DNA of 64,000 nt, taken from the NCBI RefSeq assembly GCF_900583165.1, contig NZ_UTKY01000053.1:62001-126000 (forward strand). Direction: 5' to 3'. This document shows positions 10,075 to 18,589 of this stretch, in pieces. Numbering within the stretch: position 1 is the first letter of the stretch; the number at the start of each line of letters is the position of its first letter. This stretch comes from Pseudomonas viridiflava. Lineage in GTDB: Bacteria > Pseudomonadota > Gammaproteobacteria > Pseudomonadales > Pseudomonadaceae. Both the position numbers and the translations under genes were made by a program. Under the pieces are notes generated by a model, which searched no databases, had not been told where the DNA came from, and saw nothing but the letters and a program-made list of their open reading frames with translations.

Positions 10075-11439
10075 TTAGCGAACACCATCCTGGCGCAGGG
10101 CTGCCGGGGTGAAGTCGCTGGTGGTCGCTGTGAAGCCGAAGTCATACGCCTGCTTCTCTTCGTTCTTCATGCCCAGCGCCAGATAACGGCCGGACTGCAG
10201 GTCGTAGAGGGTTTCGAGGGCGTACCACGGCACTTGTTTGTCGTAGTAGTTCTCGGCGTGAGCTTCGGCGACGCGCCACAGCTGGCCGCGACCATCGTAA
10301 TGGTCGATCACCGACGCTTGCCAGGTATCTTCGTCGATGAAGAAGTCACGCTTGGCATAGATGTGGCGCTGGCCTTCCTTCAAGGTGGCGACCACGTGCC
10401 AGACGCGGCGCAGCTCGTAGCGTGTCAGGTCCTGGTTGATGTGGCCGGCCTTGATGATGTCGGCGTACTTGAGCTTGGGATCGTCGATCTTGTAGCTGTT
10501 GGAGGCGATGTAGATTTCTTTCTTGCCTTCGAGCTTCCAGTCGTAGCGATCCGGCGCACCGTTGTACATGTCGAGGTTATCGGAGGTACGCAGGCCGTCG
10601 GCGGCGGTACCCGGGCCGTCATAGGACACTTGCGGCGCCCGGCGCACACGACGCTGGCCGGCGTTGTAGACCCACGCCGAACGCGGCTCCTTCACTTGGT
10701 CCAGGGTTTCGTGCACCAGCAGCACACCGCCGGCCAGACGGGCTGGCGCGGTCACTTGCTGCTTGAAGTAGAACAGCACGTTGCCCGGGTTTTTAGGGTC
10801 GAAGTCCTTCATCTTGTCGCGGAACACGAACTGGTCTTTGAAGTACACCAGGCTGTAGGAACCGTTGGTTTGCGGCGTGGCCTGGGTGACCAGACGGGTC
10901 ACGCTGCCACCGCGATAACGGGTGATGTGGTTCCAGATCACTTCCACGCCGCTTTTTGGAATCGGGAACGGCACGGCCGTTTCAAAGTTTTCCAGGCCGT
11001 TGCCGCCAGACACCAGGTTGGTGGTGGTGGCGTTCTTCTTGATGGCCGCGAACACATCAGCCGGCACCGTGGCGCCGCGATGGGTCGGGTAGACCGGCAT
11101 CTTGAAGGTCTCAGGGTAACGCTTGAACATCGCGTATTGACCCGGCGCCAGCTTGTCTTTGTACTGCTCGACGTTGGCCGCTGTGATGGTGAACTGCGGT
11201 TGCTCACTGGCGTAAGGGTTGGCCAGGAACCCACGGGCATCGACCGCGCCAGCATTGGTTGGCAGCGGTGACCATTTCGGAATGGTGCCGGCTGCGTTAC
11301 CGGCCATTTCAGCGCCCATCGGGGTCAGAGACGTGCCCAGTTGGGCCGCCTCATTGGCCGACACTGCCGCCATGACGTTGCTCGCCAGGATCGACAGCCC
11401 AAGCACACCCACGTGCAACAGACTTTTGCTTATTTTCAT
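10075..11439 (-). CDS. DUF1329 family exported protein
   Basis: A 454-residue exported protein with a Sec signal peptide (cleavage expected after SNVMA, about residue 25) and a DUF1329 domain over nearly the whole mature length; recognisable segments are GTIPKWSPLP near the N-terminus, SGGNGLENFETAVPFPIPKSG and RGQLWRVAEAHAENYYDKQVPWYALETLYDLQ near the C-terminus. DUF1329 proteins have a LolA/LolB-like fold and are usually encoded beside DUF1302 proteins and often RND transporters; they are thought to handle hydrophobic compounds at the outer membrane, but this is not proven. It follows the DUF1302 gene by 29 bases on the same strand, so the two are very likely one operon. Confidence 0.88.
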   Translation of the reverse strand: MKISKSLLHVGVLGLSILASNVMAAVSANEAAQLGTSLTPMGAEMAGNAAGTIPKWSPLPTNAGAVDARGFLANPYASEQPQFTITAANVEQYKDKLAPGQYAMFKRYPETFKMPVYPTHRGATVPADVFAAIKKNATTTNLVSGGNGLENFETAVPFPIPKSGVEVIWNHITRYRGGSVTRLVTQATPQTNGSYSLVYFKDQFVFRDKMKDFDPKNPGNVLFYFKQQVTAPARLAGGVLLVHETLDQVKEPRSAWVYNAGQRRVRRAPQVSYDGPGTAADGLRTSDNLDMYNGAPDRYDWKLEGKKEIYIASNSYKIDDPKLKYADIIKAGHINQDLTRYELRRVWHVVATLKEGQRHIYAKRDFFIDEDTWQASVIDHYDGRGQLWRVAEAHAENYYDKQVPWYALETLYDLQSGRYLALGMKNEEKQAYDFGFTATTSDFTPAALRQDGVR

Positions 11440-11468
11440 GTTCTGGTTCTTCCTGAAAGGCAGTGTGC

Positions 11469-13340
11469 TTAGAAGTTCGCGCCGAAGCTCAGGGCGACGA
11501 AATCACGGTCAACCGAGGTGTTGTAGTCGCCCCCAAAGAAGTTGGTGTACGCAAGGCTCGCCGTGTAGGTGTTCTGATACTCAGCGTCCAACCCCAGGCT
11601 TACCGCTTTGCGACCTTCTTCGAAGTTGCCACCAGGGCCCGGCGAATAACCACTCACGTCATGGGACCACGCCACGTTCGGCTTGAGGTTGACCCCAGCA
11701 AAGACATCCGGATATTCCCAGATTGCCCGGCCGCGGTAGCCCCAGGAGGTCGACGTGGTAAACCCGTCGTTGTTGCAGTTCTTGGTGGCATTACTGGCGT
11801 CCGCACCAGGCCCTGCGCCTGCGACAGTACCCGCGTTGAGCGCGGCGCAAAGAGGCCCCTGCCCTGGGCCGTAGACCGGATCACGGCCATAACGCGCGTC
11901 AGACTTGCTTTCCAGCCCCCCGACATGGGTCACACCCACTTCACCCACCAAGGTCAGGCGGCTGGCCCCCATGACTTGATCGAAGAAGTGCGTGAACGTG
12001 GTCTGGAACTGGGTCAGTTCCTTGCGACGATAACCGTGCAGATCCTGGTCGGCGGCGCCCTGTAGTGGCGAAGCCCCACCCAGGCCGATCAACGGCGTTA
12101 CACCCGCATACAGAATATCGGTGGTGTTGAGTTGTACAGGAGCGTTCGGACGGTAGCTCAACTCACCGCTCCAGGCGGTGCCTGTTGGCAAGGTGGTGGA
12201 GAAGCTCAAGCCGTAGAGGCGAATATCCTCTGGGTACTCGACAAAGTAACTGGAGTTACCCGCCACGATCAGCGGCCGCAGGCCTACCGCCGCTGTGGGC
12301 GTCAATGCGTTGGCTGCGGCGTAGGTCGCCGCCGATGCGCCGGTGGCGCTGAAGATCGGCGCACGGCTGTGATAGTTCATGAAGTAAGCGCCGAACTCGG
12401 TGTCCAGCGGTTCGAAGTTGTAGTGCATGGCCACGCCAAACTGGCCACTGTCGCGGGCATCACGATCAGCGCCACGCCTGACCAGTACGCCTTCTTCGTT
12501 GATGTCCACGCCAAACGCGTTCATCAAGGGCAAGCCACCGCCGGCGGCTACCGTCGAGCGTTTGCCGAGCAGGCGCAGGTTATCGCTGCAGCCATCGGCG
12601 ATCACGTCAGGCTGGGAGAAGAACGTACCGCAGTTGTCTGTAACCGTTTGGTCCCACTCCAGTTGGTAGAAGGCCTCGGCGGACAGGTTGTCGGTCAACG
12701 ACTGCGAGACGTAGAACATGTTGACCGGGATCAGGCCTTCTTTGATTTCAGCCCCCGGACGACGGAACGCCGACACGTCAATCGGGTTCACGGAGTTGAT
12801 ACCGCCGCCGATGAACGTGCTCTCACCCCAGCTCACGACTTGCTTACCAAAGCGCACCGAGCCAGGTGCATCTGCGATGGAGTAGTTGTGATAGATAAAG
12901 GCGTCGAGGATCTGCCCACCCGACGACTTGGCGCCTTCCTTACGGTTGTGGTCGCTGATGTCCTTGAACTCACGGCTTTCATCCTTGAGCTCAAAGTCGT
13001 ACCAGTACTTGCCCCGTACAAACACACCGGTATCGCCGTATTTCAGCTCCAGGTCATGAATACCCTTGAAGATCTTCGAGAAGGTTTCCCCACGTTTGAA
13101 GTTCAAGTGCCCATCATCGGAGGTCTGCGACAAACCCTTACCGCCGTTGTTCACGCCGATGAGGTTGCGGTCAGGCTTGGCTGTCGACCAGCTCGCCCCC
13201 ACGGAAAGAGACGAGTCAAAACTCCCTTCGATTTCACCGATATTGAAACTGACGCCGAATGCGGGCCCGGCGAGCGTAGAGGCGAGACTGACGGCCAGGG
13301 GCAATTTTGCCCGGCGCCAGAACTGGTTTACTGAGGTCAT
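11469..13340 (-). CDS. DUF1302 family outer-membrane protein
   Basis: A 623-residue exported protein with an N-terminal signal peptide (cleavage near PAFG, about residue 30) followed by a long beta-rich sequence. It opens with VSFNIGEIEGSFDSSLSVGASW and ends with FVALSFGANF, an alternating pattern with a terminal Phe that fits an outer-membrane beta-barrel. DUF1302 proteins are found next to DUF1329 genes and are suspected hydrophobic-compound channels. The AlkK-type ligase gene lies upstream on the same strand, and a CRP/Vfr-like site sits about 185 bases before the start. The partnership with DUF1329 is well supported by gene order; the transported compound (fatty acid, alcohol or terpenoid) is unknown. 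Confidence 0.87.
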   Translation of the reverse strand: MTSVNQFWRRAKLPLAVSLASTLAGPAFGVSFNIGEIEGSFDSSLSVGASWSTAKPDRNLIGVNNGGKGLSQTSDDGHLNFKRGETFSKIFKGIHDLELKYGDTGVFVRGKYWYDFELKDESREFKDISDHNRKEGAKSSGGQILDAFIYHNYSIADAPGSVRFGKQVVSWGESTFIGGGINSVNPIDVSAFRRPGAEIKEGLIPVNMFYVSQSLTDNLSAEAFYQLEWDQTVTDNCGTFFSQPDVIADGCSDNLRLLGKRSTVAAGGGLPLMNAFGVDINEEGVLVRRGADRDARDSGQFGVAMHYNFEPLDTEFGAYFMNYHSRAPIFSATGASAATYAAANALTPTAAVGLRPLIVAGNSSYFVEYPEDIRLYGLSFSTTLPTGTAWSGELSYRPNAPVQLNTTDILYAGVTPLIGLGGASPLQGAADQDLHGYRRKELTQFQTTFTHFFDQVMGASRLTLVGEVGVTHVGGLESKSDARYGRDPVYGPGQGPLCAALNAGTVAGAGPGADASNATKNCNNDGFTTSTSWGYRGRAIWEYPDVFAGVNLKPNVAWSHDVSGYSPGPGGNFEEGRKAVSLGLDAEYQNTYTASLAYTNFFGGDYNTSVDRDFVALSFGANF

Positions 13341-13524
13341 CGACGCTACTCCATGTGCATTATTGTTATGGCAGTGAGTTTTTTCGTTGATGCGTGTAAC
13401 GGCCGGAATACAACGATTCCAATGCCGCTCGGCAGCCGAGCCCCCATGGCCCGAAGCGGAACATCCTTGAAAAACTCTGGAAGGGACTATAGCCAGCAGG
13501 GGGTAGTGCTTGATCCCTCTAAAG

Positions 13525-13540
13525 TGTGATTTGCATCACC
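13525..13540. promoter_or_regulatory. Possible CRP/Vfr-type operator
   Basis: The sequence TGTGATTTGCATCACC matches the consensus TGTGA-N6-TCACA except for the last base. It lies about 185 bases upstream of the DUF1302 start, farther than typical activation sites, unless the transcript has a long leader. A single match of this kind can also occur by chance. Confidence 0.4.
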
Positions 13541-13641
13541 GACCCGTCTGCCTCAACCCTTTCGCCACACCGACGAAGGCCGGCGAGGCAAGGATGGCTG
13601 AAAATCGGCAAATCACAAGTAGAGCCGCAAGATAGAGCATT

Positions 13642-13663
13642 GCCGCGCCCGAATGGGCGCGGC
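13642..13663 (-). terminator. Hairpin after the acyl-CoA ligase gene
   Basis: A perfect 9-bp GC-rich stem (GCCGCGCCC/GGGCGCGGC) with a 4-nt loop, beginning nine bases after the stop of the ligase gene. The T-run expected after a factor-independent terminator is poor on the minus strand, so termination may be partial. Confidence 0.55.
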
Positions 13664-13671
13664 GAAGGGTG

Positions 13672-15354
13672 TCAGAGGGTGGACAAGAATGTGCTGTTGT
13701 TGGCCTGCCATTCGATGATGTCGATACGGATACGTTTTTTGTCGAGTTTTCCTACACTGGTCTTGGGAATTTCCGTAACAACCGCAATCTGGCTCGGAAT
13801 CGCCCACTTGCTCAAGTGCCCCAGTTCCACGAACGGCTTGAGGTGCTCCTTGAGCTCACGAGCCCCTATCATATGGCCATCACGCATCACCAACAGCGCA
13901 AACGGGCGCTCGCCCCACTGCGGATCGGCAATGCCCACCACCGCTACTTCGCGTACCGCCGGGTGACGACTGACCAGGTCTTCGAGCGCCAGGGAGGAGA
14001 CCCACTCGCCGCCGGTCTTGATCACGTCTTTGATGCGGTCACGAATATCGATCACGCCAAAGGCGTCCAGGGTGGCCACGTCGCCGGTGTGCATCCAGCC
14101 GCCGGCCCACAGCTCAGCGCCCTTCTGCGGTTCGTTGTAATAACCCTCGGTCAGCCACGGCGCACGCAACACCAGCTCGCCCTGGGACTCGCCATCCGCG
14201 GGCAGGAAGTTGCCGTCGCTGTCGACAATCGCCGCCTCCACCAATGGCCCGGGCACGCCGGCCTTGATGCGATAAGTGGTGCGCTCGTCCTCGGTGCCGG
14301 CCATCAGCTCTTCATTGAGGTGGGCACAGGACACCAATGGCCCGGTCTCGGACATGCCGTACGCAGCAGTCAGTTGAATCCCACGGGCCTTGGACGCTTC
14401 GTACAGCGTCCGATTGAGCGCGCTGCCGCCGATGACGATTTTCCAGCCACCGAAATCGACGTTCTGTGCAGCCTTGGCATTGAGCACCATTTGCAAGATG
14501 GTCGGCACGCAGTGAGAGAAGGTGACCTTTTCCTTGCGCCACAGCTCCACCAGGTATTCCGGGTCGTAGCGGCCGGGGTAGACCTGTTTGAGGCCGAGCA
14601 TCGTCGCGACATAGGGCAAGCCCCAGGCGTGCACGTGGAACATCGGCGTGATCGGCATGTACACGTCGTTAGTGCCCAGCAGTCGCACGCTGTCGACGCT
14701 GCCCATGATGGTGGCCACGCCCATGGTGTGCAGCACCAACTGGCGATGGGTGAAGTACACGCCCTTTGGGTTGCCGGTGGTACCGGTGGTGTAGAAGGTG
14801 GTGGCGACGGAGTGCTCGTCGAAGTCCTGGAAGTCGTATTTGGGGCTCGCGGCGTCCAGCAGGGTTTCGTACTCGCCCACCAGGTTCGGCAGTTCGGCCG
14901 TCGTGGATTCGCCGTCGGTGAGCAGCAGCGTCTTGTCGACCGTCGTAAGTTGCCCGGCGATCGCCTGGTAGAGCCCCACAAACTCGCTATTGACCAGCAC
15001 GAAGCGGTCTTCGGCGTGGTTCATGGTGTAGAGGATCTGTTCCGGCGACAGGCGCACGTTGATGGTGTGGATCACCGCGCCGATCATCGGGATGGCAAAC
15101 ATGCATTCAAGGTAGCGATGGCTGTCCCAGTCCATCACCGCCACGGTGTCACCGGCCTTGACCCCGGCGTCGGTCAGCACATTGGCCAGGCGAGCGACCC
15201 GCTCGATCAGGGTTGGGTAGGTGTAGCGCAACTTGTCGCGGTAGACGATTTCCCGGGTTTTCTCATAGCGAGTGCCGGACAGCAACAGGCGCTTGATCAA
15301 CAGCGGGCATGAGTACGCGCCTTCGGCGGGCGGGATAATACGGGTCTGCAACAT
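13672..15354 (-). CDS. alkK: AlkK-type medium/long-chain acyl-CoA ligase
   Basis: A 560-residue AMP-forming ligase that activates fatty acids to acyl-CoA. Seen are the AMP-binding P-loop (TTGTTGNPKGVYFTH, about 180-195), AYGMSETGP, the GGWMHTGD segment and the hinge region DRIKDVIKTGGEWVSS, and the C-terminal catalytic lysine in KTSVGKLDKKR. The N-terminus (MLQTRIIPPAEGAYSCPLLIKRLL) is very like Pseudomonas AlkK, the ligase of the alkane pathway, and the related chromosomal ligase of P. putida used in medium-chain fatty-acid metabolism. It is the first gene of the cluster with DUF1302, DUF1329 and the MalT-type regulator, so the cluster probably deals with import and activation of a hydrophobic carboxylic acid or its precursor. 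Confidence 0.88.
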   Translation of the reverse strand: MLQTRIIPPAEGAYSCPLLIKRLLLSGTRYEKTREIVYRDKLRYTYPTLIERVARLANVLTDAGVKAGDTVAVMDWDSHRYLECMFAIPMIGAVIHTINVRLSPEQILYTMNHAEDRFVLVNSEFVGLYQAIAGQLTTVDKTLLLTDGESTTAELPNLVGEYETLLDAASPKYDFQDFDEHSVATTFYTTGTTGNPKGVYFTHRQLVLHTMGVATIMGSVDSVRLLGTNDVYMPITPMFHVHAWGLPYVATMLGLKQVYPGRYDPEYLVELWRKEKVTFSHCVPTILQMVLNAKAAQNVDFGGWKIVIGGSALNRTLYEASKARGIQLTAAYGMSETGPLVSCAHLNEELMAGTEDERTTYRIKAGVPGPLVEAAIVDSDGNFLPADGESQGELVLRAPWLTEGYYNEPQKGAELWAGGWMHTGDVATLDAFGVIDIRDRIKDVIKTGGEWVSSLALEDLVSRHPAVREVAVVGIADPQWGERPFALLVMRDGHMIGARELKEHLKPFVELGHLSKWAIPSQIAVVTEIPKTSVGKLDKKRIRIDIIEWQANNSTFLSTL

Positions 15355-15500
15355 ACGAATCCCTTTTTATGACTGCACGGTCTTGGCTGAAAGATCTGCA
15401 CTGTAGAGCGCTTGTGTTTCAGCCAAATCAGCCAAAGGAATGATTTGCAGGGGGCAATGAATGCTAGCTTTGCGCCAGCACTCAGGCGTCAATGAGGTCC

Positions 15501-15594
15501 AATGCGGGAGGGGGCTTGCCCCCGATAGCGGTGGGTCAGCCAACTTATCTGTCACTGACCCACTGCAATCGGGGGCAAGCCCCCTACTACATTT
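15501..15594. repeat. REPIN-type inverted repeat, first family
   Basis: Two inverted arms (GGGAGGGGGCTTGCCCCCGAT and ATCGGGGGCAAGCCCCCT) with a spacer containing GTGGGTCAG/CTGACCCAC. It separates the ligase gene from the LysE-family gene. Confidence 0.92.
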
Positions 15595-15615
15595 GGAACT
15601 GTGCCCACTCAAGTC

Positions 15616-16254
15616 TTATTTCATGCTGGTGAAGGCCAACTTCACCCCAATCGCAATCAACACCGCCCCCATCGTGCGATCAAACCAATGCCCCATCCGC
15701 GCAAAACCCGCACGCACACGCTGCTGGCTGAACAACATCGCCACCAGGCAGAACCACAGCGCCGTCGCCACCGCCAGGTACACCCCATAACCGGCCTGGA
15801 TCGCCAGCGGCGTATGCGGGTTGATCACCACGGTAAACAGCGAGAGGAAAAACAATGTCGCCTTGGGATTCAAGCCATTGGTCACGAACCCTGCGGTAAA
15901 TGCCCCGCGTGGCGTGCGTTCGCCCGCCTCACGGTGCAACTCACCCTCGGCCGCAGGTTTGGCCGGTTGCGCACGCAGGGCCTTGAAGCCGATGTACAGC
16001 AGGTAAGCCGCCGCCGCCCATTTGAGCGCGTTGAACAGCACGATGGACTGGGACACGATCAAGCCAATCCCCAGCAACGAATACCCCACGTGCAGGAAAA
16101 TCGCCGAGCCCACGCCCAGCGCGGTCCAGGTGCCGGCGCGACGGCCATGGGTCACGCTTTCGCGCACGACCACGGCGAAATCAGGGCCGGGACTGGCCAC
16201 CGCCAACAGGTGAATCAACGCGACGGTCAAGAATTCGGCGGCGTACATGCTCAC
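15616..16254 (-). CDS. LysE/RhtB family amino-acid exporter
   Basis: A 212-residue integral membrane protein with about six hydrophobic segments. The family hallmark is in the first 30-40 residues: LIHLLAVASPGPDFAVVVRESVTHGRRAG, split here as ASPGPDFAVVVRES then a basic turn. A second family element is FLNPKA-like NGLNPKATLFFLSLF. RhtB-type carriers export amino acids such as homoserine, threonine or lysine. The substrate cannot be told from sequence. The gene is divergent from the hydroxyacid dehydrogenase gene, with about 80 bases between the starts that must hold both promoters. Confidence 0.88.
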   Translation of the reverse strand: MSMYAAEFLTVALIHLLAVASPGPDFAVVVRESVTHGRRAGTWTALGVGSAIFLHVGYSLLGIGLIVSQSIVLFNALKWAAAAYLLYIGFKALRAQPAKPAAEGELHREAGERTPRGAFTAGFVTNGLNPKATLFFLSLFTVVINPHTPLAIQAGYGVYLAVATALWFCLVAMLFSQQRVRAGFARMGHWFDRTMGAVLIAIGVKLAFTSMK

Positions 16255-16334
16255 TCCAATACAAGTAACTGGTTATTTCATCTGATAGGCTCGGAAGATT
16301 ACGCCTACGAACCCTGTCGCAAAAGGTACAGTTG

Positions 16335-17300
16335 ATGACGAACAATCGCCGCGCCGTCTTCCTTGATCACCCCTCCCTGGACCTGGGGGACCTTGACCTC
16401 AGCGAGCTGCGAGACAGCTTCAGCGAACTGCAGTTGTTCAGCGACACCACGCCACAGAATGTCATCGAACACCTGCAAGGCGCGCAGGTCGCCATCAGCA
16501 ACAAGATAGCCCTCAACGCCGAGACGTTGGCGGCCTGCCCGGAACTCAAGCTGATTTTGGTGTCGGCCACCGGCACCAACAATATCGACCTCGACGCCGC
16601 CCGCGCCCATGGCGTTACCGTGAGCAACTGCCAGGGCTACGGCACGCCATCGGTGGCGCAACATACGATCATGCTGCTGCTCAATTTGGCGACGCGCTTG
16701 AAGGACTATCAACAGGACGTAAGCACCGGCAAATGGCAGCAGGCCAAGCAGTTCTGCCTGCTGGATCACCCTATCGTCGAACTGGAAGGCAAAACCCTCG
16801 GCCTGCTTGGCCACGGTGAGCTGGGCGGCGCAGTGGCGCGCCTGGCTGAGGCCTTTGGCATGCGCGTGTTACTCGGTGCAATCCCCGGCCGCCCTGCCCG
16901 TGCCGACCGCGTGCCGCTGGATGAACTGCTCGCGCAAGTCGATGCCCTGACCCTGCATTGCCCCCTCAACGAACACACCCGCGATTTTATCGGTGCACGC
17001 GAACTGGCATTGCTCAAGCCGGGGGCGTTTGTGGTCAACACGGCGCGCGGCGGCTTGATCAACGAACAGGCGCTGGCGGATGCCTTGCGCAGCGGCCATC
17101 TGGGCGGTGCGGCGACCGATGTGCTGAGCGTGGAGCCACCGGTCAATGGCAACCCGCTGCTGGCTGGCGATATCCCTCGGCTGATCGTCACGCCCCATAA
17201 CGCCTGGGGCAGTCGTGAAGCGCGCCAGCGTATCGTCGGCCAGTTGGCCGAAAACGCCCGGGGCTTTTTCAGCAGCGCCCCGCAGCGTGTCGTGAGTTGA
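16335..17300 (+). CDS. D-2-hydroxyacid dehydrogenase (glycerate/hydroxypyruvate reductase-like)
   Basis: NAD(P)-dependent dehydrogenase of 321 residues. The Rossmann motif is GLLGHGELGGAVARLAEAFG at about 156-175. The catalytic Arg lies in NTARGGLINEQAL, the Glu in the following VLSVEPP segment and the His in TPHNAWGS. The N-terminal lobe has the NKIALNAETLAACPELKLI segment common in glycerate dehydrogenases, so reduction of hydroxypyruvate or glyoxylate is a reasonable guess. The ATG at 16335 is preceded by an in-frame TTG; I prefer ATG. The gene is followed after 30 bases by rsmC on the same strand. Confidence 0.88.
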   Translation: MTNNRRAVFLDHPSLDLGDLDLSELRDSFSELQLFSDTTPQNVIEHLQGAQVAISNKIALNAETLAACPELKLILVSATGTNNIDLDAARAHGVTVSNCQGYGTPSVAQHTIMLLLNLATRLKDYQQDVSTGKWQQAKQFCLLDHPIVELEGKTLGLLGHGELGGAVARLAEAFGMRVLLGAIPGRPARADRVPLDELLAQVDALTLHCPLNEHTRDFIGARELALLKPGAFVVNTARGGLINEQALADALRSGHLGGAATDVLSVEPPVNGNPLLAGDIPRLIVTPHNAWGSREARQRIVGQLAENARGFFSSAPQRVVS

Positions 17301-17330
17301 TAAACTGCGCCCCTTTTCTAGGAGCAGACC

Positions 17331-18329
17331 ATGGATCCGCGCAGTGAAGTACTGCTTCGTCAGGCTGAACTTTTTCAAGGCAACCTGCTGCTGGTAGGTT
17401 TGCCTGCCGACGACCTGCTCGGTCGCCTGCCCAACGCCCACGGCTGGTGCTGGCACGCCGGCGACCAGGCAGCGCTCGACGCCCGCTTCCCCGAGCGCAG
17501 CCAGTTCGGGGTGAATGTGCCGGAGCGCGCCTTTGATGCGGCAGTGATCTTTCTGCCCAAGTCCAAGGATCTCACCGACTACCTGCTCAACGCCGTGGCC
17601 GCTCGCTTGCCGGGGGCCGAGCTGTTTCTGGTCGGGGAAAAAAAAGGCGGTATCGAAAGCGCCGCCAAGCAGCTGATCCCCTTCGGCAAACCACGCAAAC
17701 TCGACAGCGCGCGGCATTGCCAGCTGTGGCAAATCACCGTGGCCAACGCCCCGCAAGCGGTCGAGCTGGAAAGCCTGGCACAGGTCTTTGACGTACCGCT
17801 GGCCGAAGGCCCGCTCAAGGTCGTGAGTTTGCCGGGGGTGTTCAGCCATGGTCGCCTCGACCGCGGCACCGAATTGCTGCTGGAGCACCTGGACAAACTG
17901 CCAAGCGGCCATTTGCTGGACTTCGGTTGCGGCGCGGGCGTGTTGGGGGCTGCGGTCAAACGTCGCTACCCGCACAACACCGTCACCCTGCTGGATGTGG
18001 ACGCCTTCGCCGCCGCCAGCAGCCGTTTGACCTTGGCTGCCAACAGCCTTGAAGCCGAGGTGTTGACCGGTGATGGCATCGACGCAGCGCCGATGGGTTT
18101 GAACGCGATCTTGAGCAACCCGCCGTTCCATGTGGGCGTGCACACCGATTATTTCGCCACCGAGAATCTGCTGCGAAAAGCGGCTAAACATCTGGCAAAA
18201 GGCGGCGAACTGCGGCTTGTGGCGAATAGCTTCCTGAAGTATCAACCGCTGATCGAAGAGCATCTGGGCGTGTGCGCGATCAAGGCCGAAGGCAATGGTT
18301 TTCGCATTTACCGCGCCAAGCGCGGCTGA
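17331..18329 (+). CDS. rsmC: 16S rRNA m2G1207 methyltransferase RsmC
   Basis: A 332-residue two-domain methyltransferase. The N-terminal half (1-160) is the catalytically inactive RsmC N-domain, and the C-terminal half has a SAM-binding loop [20 protein letters not shown] (about 198-217), the acidic end of strand 2 ([10 protein letters not shown]) and the catalytic NPPF motif in [15 protein letters not shown]. RsmC methylates N2 of G1207 in 16S rRNA within the assembled 30S subunit. RlmG, which modifies 23S rRNA, has a similar plan and is the main alternative; length and the [12 protein letters not shown] context favour RsmC. It is in an operon-like position with the dehydrogenase gene. Confidence 0.85.
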   Translation: MDPRSEVLLRQAELFQGNLLLVGLPADDLLGRLPNAHGWCWHAGDQAALDARFPERSQFGVNVPERAFDAAVIFLPKSKDLTDYLLNAVAARLPGAELFLVGEKKGGIESAAKQLIPFGKPRKLDSARHCQLWQITVANAPQAVELESLAQVFDVPLAEGPLKVVSLPGVFSHGRLDRGTELLLEHLDKLPSGHLLDFGCGAGVLGAAVKRRYPHNTVTLLDVDAFAAASSRLTLAANSLEAEVLTGDGIDAAPMGLNAILSNPPFHVGVHTDYFATENLLRKAAKHLAKGGELRLVANSFLKYQPLIEEHLGVCAIKAEGNGFRIYRAKRG

Positions 18330-18372
18330 CGGGCGTTTGAAAAAGAAGGCTTGCCGAATGGGTTTTGCCTAG

Positions 18373-18560
18373 GCAGAATCCGCTCCGTCCTAGGGGAGTA
18401 GTCTCCCACGAGCGCCACGCTCGTCCGGCATACGTCAACATACTTGGTCAACAGACCATGGCGTATGCGACCCAGGAGTCCGCACAGACGGACCGGGGTT
18501 TGACAAGACCTATGACACGCACACCTTACCCGGGGCGGGAAGGCTGTACGTGTCATAGCC
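18373..18560 (+). promoter_or_regulatory. yybP-ykoY manganese riboswitch
   Basis: The leader of the downstream GDT1-type transporter gene has the hallmarks of the yybP-ykoY Mn2+-sensing RNA: the GGGGAGTAG signature at 18396-18404, the conserved GGCATACGTCAACATACT segment (about 18427-18444), the complementary GGCGTATGCGACC arm and the later ACCTTACCCGGGGCGG region. A 10-bp hairpin (CTATGACACG at 18510-18519 with CGTGTCATAG at 18549-18558) ends about 30 bases before the start codon and may belong to the expression platform. The expected effect is to turn on transporter synthesis when cytosolic Mn2+ is high. The boundaries are approximate. Confidence 0.88.
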
Positions 18561-18589
18561 GTGTCGACCCGCCCCTGGAAACCTACCTG

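Larger units (their letters stand above)
13341..13671. other. Intergenic region between DUF1302 and the acyl-CoA ligase gene
   Basis: About 330 bases with no gene. It holds a hairpin just downstream of the ligase gene (13642-13663) and a CRP/Vfr-like palindrome (13525-13540). This arrangement suggests that DUF1302-DUF1329 have their own promoter rather than depending only on read-through from the ligase gene. I cannot place the -10/-35 boxes with confidence. Confidence 0.6.

Noticed and set aside
12132..13334. 400-residue + strand frame opposite the DUF1302 gene
   Set aside because: It is a shadow of the DUF1302 coding frame; the minus-strand protein has a signal peptide and family features.
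13669..15312. 547-residue + strand frame opposite the acyl-CoA ligase gene
   Set aside because: A shadow of a clear AMP-binding enzyme on the other strand; its own composition (His/Gln/Val-rich) is typical of antisense frames in GC-rich DNA.
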